Shown one piece after another: positions 1-7,120 of a stretch of 10,230 nt of DNA. Under the pieces are notes generated by a model. That model saw nothing but the letters and a program-made list of their open reading frames with translations, was not told the origin of the DNA and made no database searches. Source of the DNA: UBA5109 sp038148755 (lineage in GTDB: Bacteria > Pseudomonadota > Gammaproteobacteria > Pseudomonadales > Pseudohongiellaceae); the NCBI GenBank assembly GCA_038148755.1, contig JAYQWA010000031.1, positions 1 through 10,230 on the forward strand, given 5' to 3'. The position numbers and the translations under genes were made by a program. The stretch's first letter is position 1; each line of letters begins with the position of its first letter.

Positions 1-657
1 GGCTGAAATACCCCCACGCTGAGCGGCTAGAAACAGGGAGTCATCAATACTGGCTTGTTTAAATACCGGGATGATATCTGGTTCACGAAGCTGATGTTCA
101 ACTTGGAAGAGGTTGCGCTCATCCCGTCTGAAAAAATAGCTTTCCTTAGGGTTGAGAATTACTTCCAGTTCTTCCAGGCGATTTTCCTCCGAAATATTAA
201 AGGCCAGCTGGTACCCAGGATATAGCCGAGTCAGGATATTGCTATCATCGCCACTGCTGGATACCCGATAAACATCCTGGGGACTTAAACCAACACGGTT
301 AAAAATTAGTGATAAATTATCACCTCTGCGGACTTCTTCAATTAGCCTATTATCTGTATGAAGCTGGAGCTCAGCTTCTGCCTGGAAGGGTTCTGAGGAC
401 GGTTCTGCTTCGTTAAAGGCGGCTGTCTCGAGCAGTTCGGTCAGCAGGGGGTTAAAATTGGAGTTGGAAAAATTAGAACTGCCGCTTGAGAGAGTGGATA
501 AACCTGAAGGCTGTGTGGTGCCTGATTGGGATTCGGGCATCAGAATCAGTAAAGCAAGGGTGGCAAGCAGCCCCAAACAAGCCAATTGGTGTTTGCGGGG
601 TAAGCGGTCACCGACTAACTTATGGAATAGCTGTTCAAGAAAATCAATAAGATTCAT
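1..657 (-). CDS. M23-family murein endopeptidase, N-terminal part (cut by window edge)
   Basis: Reading the minus strand from the ATG at 657-655 gives an open frame of 219 codons running off the left edge. Residues 1-24 are a short cytoplasmic tail and about 25-41 a hydrophobic anchor. A Ser/Asn/Glu-rich linker reaches about residue 100. Residues about 105-165 look like a LysM/OapA-type domain, with a 'RRGDNLSLIFNRVGLS' stretch followed by 'LYPGYQLAF'. The last residues seen ('DDSLFLAAQRGGIS') match the segment before the catalytic domain in MepM-like DD-endopeptidases. The zinc-binding HxxxD and HxH motifs would lie outside the window. The family cleaves peptidoglycan cross-links to allow wall expansion. 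An in-frame stop lies 33 bases upstream of the ATG with no other start between, so the start is secure although no clear Shine-Dalgarno is present. Divergence from tyrS is common in gammaproteobacteria. Confidence 0.88.
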   Translation of the reverse strand, partial: MNLIDFLEQLFHKLVGDRLPRKHQLACLGLLATLALLILMPESQSGTTQPSGLSTLSSGSSNFSNSNFNPLLTELLETAAFNEAEPSSEPFQAEAELQLHTDNRLIEEVRRGDNLSLIFNRVGLSPQDVYRVSSSGDDSNILTRLYPGYQLAFNISEENRLEELEVILNPKESYFFRRDERNLFQVEHQLREPDIIPVFKQASIDDSLFLAAQRGGISA

Positions 658-807
658 ATTATACTTATAGCAGCTTAGTTGGTTTGTGCGCTAACTAACT
701 AAAATTACTTAGAATTCTAGCCTTATGATTCTAATCTGCCAAGTATTAATTTTCTGTTTTGAGACATGGGCTTAGCCTAATTCAGGTGCTGCTGGCGAAT
801 TTAAACC

Positions 808-835
808 TTGAAATTACGGGCTTATCTTGTAAAGT
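808..835 (+). promoter_or_regulatory. Candidate sigma70 promoter of tyrS
   Basis: A TTGAAA at 808-813 and a TAAAGT at 830-835 are separated by 16 bases, which would start transcription about 20 bases before the tyrS start codon. The -10 is a weak match, so this is an inference from spacing and position only. The rest of 658-862 shows no ORF or clear regulatory repeat. Confidence 0.35.
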
Positions 836-862
836 TTGCGCTTTTGTTGGTGCAGGGGTCTT

Positions 863-2143
863 ATGTCTGTAGCACGCTTGAATATTGTCAATGATCTGCG
901 CGACCGAGGTTTGCTATTTCAAACAGCGGGGGAAGAAACCCTGGAAAGCCATCTGGCTGAGGCTTGCCGAACAGTTTACTGTGGATTTGATCCGACAGCA
1001 GACAGTCTGCATATCGGAAGTCTGGTGCCGCTACTGGCTTTAAAGCGCTTCCAGCTGGCCGGACACAGACCCATTGCACTAGCCGGTGGTGCAACCGGAA
1101 TGATTGGTGACCCCAGTTTTAAATCAAAAGAACGACAGCTGAATACTTCTGAAATTACACAGTCATGGACCGAAAGTATTAAGAAGCAGCTTGAGCAGTA
1201 TATCGATTTTGAGTGTGGTGAACGCTCAGCAGTGGTCTTGAATAACCTCGACTGGACGCAGGGTATTGATGTCATCACATTTTTGCGTGATATTGGAAAG
1301 CACTTTTCCGTCAATGCCATGATCCAGAAAGAAAGTGTGAAACAGCGTATCGAGCGTGAAGGTGAGGGCATATCCTTTACCGAATTCACATACATGATTC
1401 TGCAGTCCTATGATTTTGTTGAACTGAACCGTAGACACAACTGTACCGTGCAGATTGGTGGGAGTGACCAGTGGGGTAACATCACCGGAGGTATTGATCT
1501 TACCCGACGAATGAATCAACAGCAGGTCTTCGGTTTGACCCTGCCACTGGTCACCAAGGCCGATGGCGGTAAATTCGGTAAAACCGAAGAAGGAACCATC
1601 TGGCTGAATGCCGCCAGAACATCCTGCTATGCCTTTTATCAGTTCTGGATAAATACAGCTGATGCAGATGTTTATAGGTTTCTTAAATATTTCACTTTTC
1701 TGGATATTGCCGATATCAATGCAATTGAAGAGGCTGACAAAAATGCGCAGGGAAGACCGGAGGCCCAGGGTATTCTGGCTAAAGAAGTCACTCGCTTGGT
1801 TCACGGCGACGAGGGTCTGCTAGCAGCAGAACGTATATCAAATGCCCTGTTCAGCGGTGAACTTTCCAGTCTGACTGAGAGTGATTTCGAACAACTCAAA
1901 CTGGATGGCATGCCACGGATTGAAATTTCGGATGATCAGCCCTTAGTTGAGGTGCTGGTTGCCAGTGAACTTGCAAGCTCCAACAAAATGGCGCGTGAGT
2001 TCATAGTTAACAATGCAGTAAGTGTGAATAGCCAGAAAATCAGTGATATTTCAGCCCGTCTGGACTGGAATTCAGCATTCTTCGGCAAATACTTTGTGCT
2101 CAAGCGTGGTAAGAAATTATTCAGCCTAGCCTTCAGGGAATAA
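863..2143 (+). CDS. tyrS: Tyrosyl-tRNA synthetase
   Basis: A cytoplasmic class I aminoacyl-tRNA synthetase that activates tyrosine with ATP and charges tRNA-Tyr. The product is 426 residues, close to the roughly 424 of E. coli TyrRS, and resembles it along its whole length. Visible landmarks are the ATP-binding HIGH-class motif as HIGS (residues 50-53), the dimer and tRNA region around 'IGKHFSVNAM', the tyrosine-site segment QIGGSDQWGN (197-206), the second signature loop KFGKT (237-241), and an S4-type RNA-binding domain from about 358 to the C-terminus. The ATG at 863 is chosen over an upstream in-frame start at 836 because AGGGG (854-858) sits just before it and the protein then begins where the family does. 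No terminator is seen after the stop, so read-through into the tRNA unit downstream is possible. Confidence 0.97.
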   Translation: MSVARLNIVNDLRDRGLLFQTAGEETLESHLAEACRTVYCGFDPTADSLHIGSLVPLLALKRFQLAGHRPIALAGGATGMIGDPSFKSKERQLNTSEITQSWTESIKKQLEQYIDFECGERSAVVLNNLDWTQGIDVITFLRDIGKHFSVNAMIQKESVKQRIEREGEGISFTEFTYMILQSYDFVELNRRHNCTVQIGGSDQWGNITGGIDLTRRMNQQQVFGLTLPLVTKADGGKFGKTEEGTIWLNAARTSCYAFYQFWINTADADVYRFLKYFTFLDIADINAIEEADKNAQGRPEAQGILAKEVTRLVHGDEGLLAAERISNALFSGELSSLTESDFEQLKLDGMPRIEISDDQPLVEVLVASELASSNKMAREFIVNNAVSVNSQKISDISARLDWNSAFFGKYFVLKRGKKLFSLAFRE

Positions 2144-2157
2144 CCGCGAATCCAAGC

Positions 2158-2185
2158 TTGTCTGGCGTACGAGTATCTGTATAAT
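2158..2185 (+). promoter_or_regulatory. Stable-RNA type promoter upstream of tRNA-Ile
   Basis: A perfect TATAAT at 2180-2185 has a TTGTCT -35 element at 2158-2163, with 16 bases between. The -10 is followed at once by GCGCG, the GC-rich discriminator typical of rRNA and tRNA promoters under stringent (ppGpp/DksA) control. The predicted start near 2192 would give a leader of about 125 bases before the mature tRNA. The elements are read directly. Stringent control is inferred from known stable-RNA promoters. Confidence 0.75.
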
Positions 2186-2202
2186 GCGCGTTCCTGAAAA
2201 TT

Positions 2203-2317
2203 TGCTCTTGCAAGTAAACTTAAGGTTTTACGCTCAATTGTTGGGAGCGTACCCCAAAAAAAAAGGGGTGAGGTCGCTAAGTCGACCCAAGTAATAACAT
2301 ACCAAATCGTTGAATTT
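2203..2317 (+). promoter_or_regulatory. Structured leader with boxA-like element before tRNA-Ile
   Basis: TGCTCTT at 2203-2209 matches the first seven bases of the rRNA-operon boxA antitermination element (TGCTCTTTAACA in E. coli). Three short hairpins follow in tandem: TACGCTC 2229-2235 with GAGCGTA 2245-2251; CCCC 2252-2255 with GGGG 2265-2268 around a nine-A loop; and GGTCG 2272-2276 with CGACC 2283-2287. A fourth, CCAAAT 2302-2307 with ATTTGG 2314-2319, runs into the tRNA 5' end. No ORF is present. The hairpins are read by eye and not energy-scored. The boxA role is inference. Confidence 0.5.
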
Positions 2318-2390
<73 letters not shown>

Positions 2391-2394
<4 letters not shown>

Positions 2395-2412
2395 GTTTCA
2401 AACTGGTTTTTT
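2391..2412 (+). terminator. Intrinsic terminator sharing the tRNA CCA end
   Basis: CCAGTT (2392-2397) pairs with AACTGG (2401-2406) around a three-base loop, followed by six T (2407-2412). The left arm begins with the encoded CCA tail, so the terminator stem includes the tRNA 3' end. The loop holds the stop codon of the convergent AlkB gene. The U-tract is on the plus side only, so it acts on the tRNA transcript. Confidence 0.85.
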
Positions 2413-3096
2413 AGTTTCCTTCCTGATACTAAGTCCTAAACCTGAGTTGTGGATGTATCGAAATGTAAGATTTATACGCGGTTCCTCTACTCTTAATTGC
2501 TTAGGAATCTGGTGCAGCCAGTATTCCTGAAAGCTTCCTTGCATAATTAGTAAAGATCCCGGCTGAAGTTCAATCCGCTGTTTAGAGCAACTTTTATCAC
2601 GCCTTCGGTAATCAAAGAAGCGGCTGGCGCCTAGCGAAAGTGAGTAAATTGCAGGGTCTTTACCCAGTTCGGGTTCGGAATCGGCATGCCAGCCCATAGA
2701 GTCCCTCCCATTTCGGTAGAAGTTTCCCAGAACGCTGTTGATCCGTGCTGCAAACTGCTCTTTGATTTTTTGTTTGAGTATTAAGAGCGCCTGATGCCAG
2801 GGTAAGGCCTCATGAGTAATACTAGAATATCGATAGTTGATACCCGGGTTGCCATACCAGGCGACCAAACGTGGAGACAGTACTTGGCGGCCGGCGATCA
2901 ATAGCTTCTCAGTTTTCCACGCCAGCTCCCTCTGTAGCAGGGAAAAATAGTACCGCTGTTCTTCTTCAGATAACCAATTCGGAAGACACAAAAGTTCACC
3001 TTTTCCCTCGACCAGCCTGATGATGGAAGAATTATCCTTTTTGAACAGATCTGGCATGATTGTTTGGTAATCCTTAAGCTTGCTGAAGAATAACAT
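2398..3096 (-). CDS. alkB-like: AlkB-family 2-oxoglutarate/Fe(II) dioxygenase (ALKBH2/3-like)
   Basis: The 232-residue product is an oxidative DNA (or RNA) dealkylase. The family uses Fe(II), O2 and 2-oxoglutarate to remove methyl groups from 1-methyladenine and 3-methylcytosine. Visible iron ligands are H137 and D139 ('MGWHADSEPELG') and H195 ('YWLHQIPK'). The 2-oxoglutarate-binding arginines are R207 and R213 in 'RINLTFR'. Preceding elements 'SPRLVAWYG' and 'NSVLGNFYRNG', and 'YSLSLGASRFFDYRRR' between the ligands, are typical of the ALKBH2/3-like bacterial group. AAGGTG (3106-3101) lies four bases before the chosen ATG at 3096. An internal ATG at 3057 (giving MPDLF...) would fit the start of many relatives, so the N-terminal 13 residues are less certain. 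No ada-type regulon partner is adjacent. Confidence 0.92.
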   Translation of the reverse strand: MLFFSKLKDYQTIMPDLFKKDNSSIIRLVEGKGELLCLPNWLSEEEQRYYFSLLQRELAWKTEKLLIAGRQVLSPRLVAWYGNPGINYRYSSITHEALPWHQALLILKQKIKEQFAARINSVLGNFYRNGRDSMGWHADSEPELGKDPAIYSLSLGASRFFDYRRRDKSCSKQRIELQPGSLLIMQGSFQEYWLHQIPKQLRVEEPRINLTFRYIHNSGLGLSIRKETKKPV

Positions 3097-3191
3097 AAGG
3101 CACCTTACATATATTCCTATGAGTTTTAAAATGATGGTAATGAGATACTAAGAATGGGTAAATTAACGTGCCAATAACTCGTGGGTGTAGG

Positions 3192-4490
3192 ATGAAAAAT
3201 ATAATTAGAAGCCTTGTCGTGACAATATGCTTTCAGGTGAGCAGCCTGAGTGGCCAGCAAGTTAGTGAACTGAATGAGATTTTTGAGACTTTTTGGCAGG
3301 CCGAAACGAAAGCGCAATATGAAGATAGTGTTGCGGCAATTCTTGCATCCGGCATCGGGTTCGAAGAGGCTTATCAGCGTCTTCAATCAGGTCGAAACTA
3401 TACAGAGGCTGAGACAGGCATTCTGCTTCGTTCGTACATCTCTCCCGCCGGAGTCGAATATTTTTATCATCTCAATGTCCCTAAGGATTACGATCCAGCA
3501 CGGGAATATCAGGTACGCTTCGAGTTGCATGGAGGTATCGGAGCTCGACGCAATAATGAACCCGATGCTAGGGGGAGTGGCAGAACGCGGCTTGAAGGAG
3601 CAGAACAAATCTATGTGATGCCTTATGCCTGGACAGAGTCTCCCTGGTGGGATAACAGCCAAGTAGAAAATATTCGTCAAATTTTGGATCGTATCAAGCG
3701 TGAATACAATGTTGATGAAAATCGTGTCGTCTTAGGTGGAATTTCTGATGGAGCAACAGGTACCTGGTATATTGCCATGCGTGAAAGCACGCGTTTTGCT
3801 GCTTTTTATTCCTTCATTGGTTATGCCATGGTGCTGGCGAATTCATCTATAAATGACAACCGGTCTTATCTACAAAATTTGATTGGGAAGCCATGGTATA
3901 CAGTCAATAGCGGGCGGGATCGTCTCTATCCAACTTCGCGGGTGACTCCATTTATTACCTTTTTACAAACGGCTGGTGTCAGTATCGATTATCACCCAAT
4001 TTCCAATGGAGAGCACAATACGCGTTGGTGGCCTGACTGGCGTGATGATTTTGAGGAATTTGTAACAGAGCATCCACGCGATGCTCATCCGGCCCTGATC
4101 AGCTGGAAAGCTGTGCCGGAAATTAACCACCGTTCACATTGGCTTCAGATTGAAACAATGGATTTAAATCAGCATAGTCCGATTCCATTATATGAGGTAG
4201 GCGTGGATGCCAGAACAGGAAATCAGATTATCCCGATGCAAAAGGCCGCAAGGGTTGATATTGTAAGGGAAGGCAATAACTTCCAGGCTCTCAGTGAGCA
4301 TGTTTCTTCCTTTCGATTATTGTTATCACCTGATGTAATTGATTTTGCATTACCCATTACAGTGACGGTTAACAATGAATTGAAATTCAGCGGCACTTTG
4401 GAGCCCAGTCTAACAACCCTGCTGAACTGGGCCAGAGAGGATAAGGACAGAAAGATGCTCTATGCTGCTGAGTTGTTGATAAGCCTCTAA
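3192..4490 (+). CDS. Secreted alpha/beta-fold serine hydrolase (esterase/depolymerase-like)
   Basis: The 432-residue product starts with a probable Sec signal peptide (residues 1-22, 'MKNIIRSLVV...SLSGQQ'). An N-terminal helical segment of about 60 residues and an alpha/beta hydrolase core follow. The core has an oxyanion-type 'LHGGIG' (112-117), the nucleophile elbow G-G-I-S-D-G with S185 as presumed nucleophile, a candidate acid D243 ('NSGRDRLYP') and a candidate base H275 ('NGEHNTRWW'). The arrangement resembles PHB-depolymerase/LpqC-type and S9-like secreted esterases, but I do not recognise a named family, and the roughly 140-residue C-terminal part is unassigned. Substrate unknown. ATG 3192 is preferred over GTG 3168 because it puts the signal peptide at the N-terminus. 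The gene is divergent from alkB and convergent with pirin. Confidence 0.8.
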   Translation: MKNIIRSLVVTICFQVSSLSGQQVSELNEIFETFWQAETKAQYEDSVAAILASGIGFEEAYQRLQSGRNYTEAETGILLRSYISPAGVEYFYHLNVPKDYDPAREYQVRFELHGGIGARRNNEPDARGSGRTRLEGAEQIYVMPYAWTESPWWDNSQVENIRQILDRIKREYNVDENRVVLGGISDGATGTWYIAMRESTRFAAFYSFIGYAMVLANSSINDNRSYLQNLIGKPWYTVNSGRDRLYPTSRVTPFITFLQTAGVSIDYHPISNGEHNTRWWPDWRDDFEEFVTEHPRDAHPALISWKAVPEINHRSHWLQIETMDLNQHSPIPLYEVGVDARTGNQIIPMQKAARVDIVREGNNFQALSEHVSSFRLLLSPDVIDFALPITVTVNNELKFSGTLEPSLTTLLNWAREDKDRKMLYAAELLISL

Positions 4491-4513
4491 AAGTGATGTT
4501 ACCGCAAGTCTAT

Positions 4514-4534
4514 GCTTTATAGATTAAAGCTTTT
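4514..4534 (+). terminator. Weak terminator after the hydrolase gene
   Basis: GCTTTA (4514-4519) pairs with TAAAGC (4525-4530) around TAGAT, followed by TTTT. It lies in the 46-base gap between two convergent genes. The stem is short and AT-rich, so efficiency is doubtful. Confidence 0.45.
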
Positions 4535-4536
4535 CA

Positions 4537-5391
4537 TTACTCTGGTAGCGCAATAAACTCTTCATGATCGCCAGGTATTTGTCTGAAACGGCCCTCGCGC
4601 CAGTCTGACTTGGCCTTTTCAATCCTAGCCTTATCAAAGCCCACAAAGTTCCAGTCAATATATGGCTGTTCGGGCCAGGCTTTGCCACCAAGGATAAGAA
4701 AACGTGCTCCTTTTCTTGCTTCAATAAGATCACTTTTTTCTAGTAAAGCAAATTCTCCAGCTTGAAAGACTTGTTCACCTATTTTTATTTCTGCATCCAC
4801 AACAAAGAGAAGAGCCTGGTGCTGAGGCTCTGGATGTCCTAGCTCACATTCCTGACGCGCAGTGATATCTATAAAAAATAGGGCCTTATTAGAAGTTATT
4901 GGGGATTGCATCTCATAGGCTGCTCCGGCAATCAGATTAATAGAGCGCTGAGAATTTTCATCACACGGGATGCTGGCAGTTTCTAAATGAATAAAATCAG
5001 GCGCGCTATCGGCCTCTTCCTTTTCCATAGCAAGCCAGCATTGCAGGCCATATAGTCTATGAGGGGCCATCCTGTGACCTTGCGTATGGCGCTCGGAGTG
5101 AGTAATTCCCCTACCTGCTGTCATCCAGTTGACCTCACCAGGTCTGATCACTAATACATTGCCTAGGCTATCCTGATGCAGGAGTTCACCTGCAAACAAG
5201 TAGGTTAGGGTACAAAGGCCAATATGGGGGTGGGGAGGTACATCTAGACCCTCTCCGGCAGCAAAATCAAGTGGCCCCATTAGGTCGATAAAAATGAACG
5301 GGCCGATCATTCTTAAATGAGGACGAGGCAAGACCCGGGTTATAGGGTGGCCGTTGAGCCATGTATTGCGTGTGTCAAACTTCTTAGCCAT
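4537..5391 (-). CDS. Pirin family protein
   Basis: A 284-residue bicupin protein. The metal-binding set of the N-terminal cupin is present: H54 and H56 ('PPHPHIGLCTLTYLFAGEL'), and H98 and E100 ('GRGITHSERH'). The pirin signature runs 'RPGEVNWMTAGRGITHSER'. The C-terminal cupin (about residues 165-240) is weaker, as usual. Bacterial pirins bind Fe or Ni. Some are quercetin 2,3-dioxygenases (YhhW type) and others modulate metabolic enzymes, so the activity here is not determined by sequence alone. The length matches the family. The start ATG at 5391 has only a weak AAAAG ribosome site but agrees with the family N-terminus. It converges with the hydrolase gene, leaving 46 bases between stop codons. 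Confidence 0.93.
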   Translation of the reverse strand: MAKKFDTRNTWLNGHPITRVLPRPHLRMIGPFIFIDLMGPLDFAAGEGLDVPPHPHIGLCTLTYLFAGELLHQDSLGNVLVIRPGEVNWMTAGRGITHSERHTQGHRMAPHRLYGLQCWLAMEKEEADSAPDFIHLETASIPCDENSQRSINLIAGAAYEMQSPITSNKALFFIDITARQECELGHPEPQHQALLFVVDAEIKIGEQVFQAGEFALLEKSDLIEARKGARFLILGGKAWPEQPYIDWNFVGFDKARIEKAKSDWREGRFRQIPGDHEEFIALPE

Positions 5392-5474
5392 AAGCTTTTA
5401 ATTATTAAGAGTAAGCTGCAAACATTTAGCATTCATATCTTTTTAGTCACAGATATAATCTCTCACACATTCTA

Positions 5475-5501
5475 ATTCGATTGAAACTAAAAAAATCGAA
5501 T
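5475..5501. repeat. 8-base inverted repeat between pirin and DUF2272 genes
   Basis: ATTCGATT (5475-5482) and AATCGAAT (5494-5501) are perfect inverted copies 11 bases apart. They lie in the 273-base divergent gap at 5392-5664, which is otherwise AT-rich and without ORFs. The position suits an operator for either gene. A weaker inverted pair, TCAGC (5586-5590) and GCTGA (5597-5601), lies nearer the DUF2272 start. Confidence 0.4.
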
Positions 5502-5664
5502 CTTTAATTGATGACTATTTACTGTTTGAAAATAGCTCCCCTGCCTTAATTGTAAACTCTCATAGTATGCTGGATTTTATCTTACTCAGCCTTTATGCTG
5601 ATCAATACCTAAGTTGAGCATTCGAGTATTTTTGTAATGTTCATAAATTAGCCGGCGATAGATT

Positions 5665-6681
5665 TTGCAAAAATTTATTTATCTACTTTTGCTACTTTTG
5701 GCTAGCTGGCTCACCAGCTCGAACAGCTTTGCTCAGCAATTAATGTTTTATGAACGATTGCCAACCGATATTCTACCTGTAAAAGCTCCCTCTGATCGTG
5801 TCAGTGGTAATCCCGGGGTCATGCAGATTGTTGACAGAAGTTGCAATTCCATACCCCGTGATCAGATTCGCAGGCGTATGGTCGATATAACTGTTCAAGA
5901 ATGGGCATACTTTGGATTAGTTGAGATGGATTTGACGACCATCAGTGAACAGGAACTAACACCCAGGGATGCGCAGGGAAGGAGGCGCTTTATCCGACCA
6001 AGTTTTGAGGAAGCCTCCCGTGTCGCTGAAACCATTGCTGGCTACTGGTCTGCTGCCCCTGACAGTTCATGGATACTAAACAGACAGAATCAGAATTGGC
6101 AGCGTGAAGGTATAGGGGCAAGGTGGCAGGATTTCTGGTCAGCAGCGTTTATTTCTTGGGTAGCCTGTGAAAGCGGACTAGATGATATGAATGAATTTAA
6201 TAGAGCCATAGCGCACCATACATATATTGATCAGGCTATTCGTGCTAGGGATGAAATGGAGATTGATGCAGCCTATAAGGCCTTAAATGTTGGAGAAAGC
6301 TCAATAAATCCTGGTGATATGCTTTGCCAAGGTTCACGTCCCGAGTATAGGAATCTTGAACAGCGTCGCGATCATATGGGTCAGGGGGCAAGAACCCATT
6401 GTGATATTGTAGTGTCCATGGATGAAAGCGCCGGTGAAATACGTGCGATAGGTGGTAATGTGAGGGGCTCCGTTAGGCTGAAAGTATTTCCAGCTGCCAT
6501 TCATGAATCTGGTCATTTGGCCCCTTTGCCTTTTGCTGGGCGACAGATTTTCACTCATTTGCAGTTGCAGGCAGCCCCGATAGAATTGGATGCGCTAAAT
6601 AGTACGCCTACCATTTTGAATATTGAGTCTTTAAGCAATACCGCTATCTTCACTCGCTCCAGTGCTAACTCGGTTGACTAA
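5665..6681 (+). CDS. Secreted DUF2272 domain protein
   Basis: The 338-residue product starts with a Sec signal peptide (residues 1-24, 'KFIYLLLLLLASWL...NSFAQQ'). The DUF2272 pattern follows: a helical region to about 150, then 'FWSAAFISWVACESG' (157-171), 'AIAHHTYIDQAI' (181-192), 'PGDMLCQG' (216-223), 'HCDIVVSMD' (245-253) and 'IGGNVRGSV' (262-270). DUF2272 is of unknown function. Its block order resembles papain-fold CHAP/NlpC-P60 hydrolases of the cell wall, but the position where those have Cys is a Ser here (S159 in WSA), so activity is not claimed. The start is forced: TTG at 5665 is preceded by an in-frame TAG two codons earlier (5659-5661), and the next ATG would remove the signal peptide. 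No clear Shine-Dalgarno is seen. It stands alone with 439 non-coding bases after it. Confidence 0.82.
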   Translation: MQKFIYLLLLLLASWLTSSNSFAQQLMFYERLPTDILPVKAPSDRVSGNPGVMQIVDRSCNSIPRDQIRRRMVDITVQEWAYFGLVEMDLTTISEQELTPRDAQGRRRFIRPSFEEASRVAETIAGYWSAAPDSSWILNRQNQNWQREGIGARWQDFWSAAFISWVACESGLDDMNEFNRAIAHHTYIDQAIRARDEMEIDAAYKALNVGESSINPGDMLCQGSRPEYRNLEQRRDHMGQGARTHCDIVVSMDESAGEIRAIGGNVRGSVRLKVFPAAIHESGHLAPLPFAGRQIFTHLQLQAAPIELDALNSTPTILNIESLSNTAIFTRSSANSVD

Positions 6682-7047
6682 ACAGGGATAGCTGGAAATT
6701 CTAATTTTTTTGCCTGGATCAGGCTAGTCATAGTAATAGAGGCATCTTGACCATAAACTGTTCAGGTAATTCCATGATTATGAGTAAAGGAATCTTTGAG
6801 GGGCTGGGTGGGCTTTTCTGACATCTATAAACCTTTTTATTATTAGGACTTAGATTTGGGGTTTTGTGCCTGGCACCCCGGCTAGTTTTCACATTTTGAT
6901 TTGCTGGCACGGGTGATTCATGCCGATTAAGTGCCATTGAGGATCACCATAAATTAGATTTGATCAAAAGAATCCAGCGATAAAAACGCTAAAAGCTTGA
7001 ATTAAGTCAGCAATCTGCTATCTGCCATGTTTCTGAAATTTGTCAAT
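6682..7047. other. Intergenic gap without convincing genes
   Basis: Between the DUF2272 gene and the next gene's promoter there is no supported coding sequence. It contains a 5-bp hairpin GCCTG/CAGGC (6712-6724) with no U-tract, a REP-like hairpin near 6858-6879, the palindrome TTTGATCAAA (6959-6968), and a small AGCG/CGCT inverted pair (6976-6990). A minus-strand open frame at 6728-6937 is rich in Pro, Ser and Lys without recognisable motifs and has no good ribosome site. Confidence 0.6.
6858..6879. repeat. REP-like imperfect palindrome
   Basis: GTGCCTGGCAC (6866-6876) is a perfect odd palindrome. It is flanked by GGGG (6858-6861) and CCC (6877-6879), which can extend the stem around a TTTT bulge. 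A partial second copy of the core (TGCTGGCAC) lies at 6902-6910. GTGCCTGGCAC-like cores resemble repetitive extragenic palindromes tied to RAYT transposases. No transposase is present, and repetition elsewhere in the genome cannot be seen. Confidence 0.35.
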
Positions 7048-7078
7048 TTGTACAAGTCTTCCAACAGCGGTATATACT
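7048..7078 (+). promoter_or_regulatory. Candidate promoter of the glutathionyl-hydroquinone reductase gene
   Basis: TTGTAC (7048-7053) lies 17 bases before TATATA (7071-7076), or 19 before TATACT (7073-7078). The -35 region is also the palindrome TTGTACAA (7048-7055), which could bind a regulator. The position, about 40 bases before the start codon, fits. The assignment is by eye. Confidence 0.4.
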
Positions 7079-7120
7079 GATGCGCTTATAAAATTCTTAA
7101 GATAGATCAAAGAGGTAAGC

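Noticed and set aside
458..670. Plus-strand open frame of 70 codons
   Set aside because: It lies antisense within the M23 endopeptidase gene, whose minus-strand product has a clear membrane anchor and family motifs.
976..1804. Two long minus-strand open frames inside tyrS
   Set aside because: They are shadows of the tyrS coding frame. The plus-strand product matches TyrRS over its full length.
2251..2269. ACCCC-A9-GGGGT as a terminator of tyrS
   Set aside because: There is no T-run after the stem and it lies inside the leader of the tRNA unit, so it is more likely a leader hairpin.
2144..2317. T-box or other tRNA-sensing riboswitch near tyrS
   Set aside because: The structured region is downstream, not upstream, of tyrS, and no T-box sequence or specifier loop was found.
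6712..6724. Hairpin GCCTG-GAT-CAGGC after the DUF2272 gene as a terminator
   Set aside because: The T-run lies before the hairpin on the plus strand and becomes an A-run after it on the minus strand, so neither direction has the required U-tract.
6728..6937. Minus-strand open frame of 69 codons in the gap
   Set aside because: Low-complexity Pro/Ser/Lys-rich translation, no motif, no good ribosome site, and it spans a palindromic repeat.
6959..6968. TTTGATCAAA as an FNR/Crp box
   Set aside because: The FNR consensus needs TTGAT and ATCAA separated by four bases. Here the half-sites overlap, so this is only a short palindrome.
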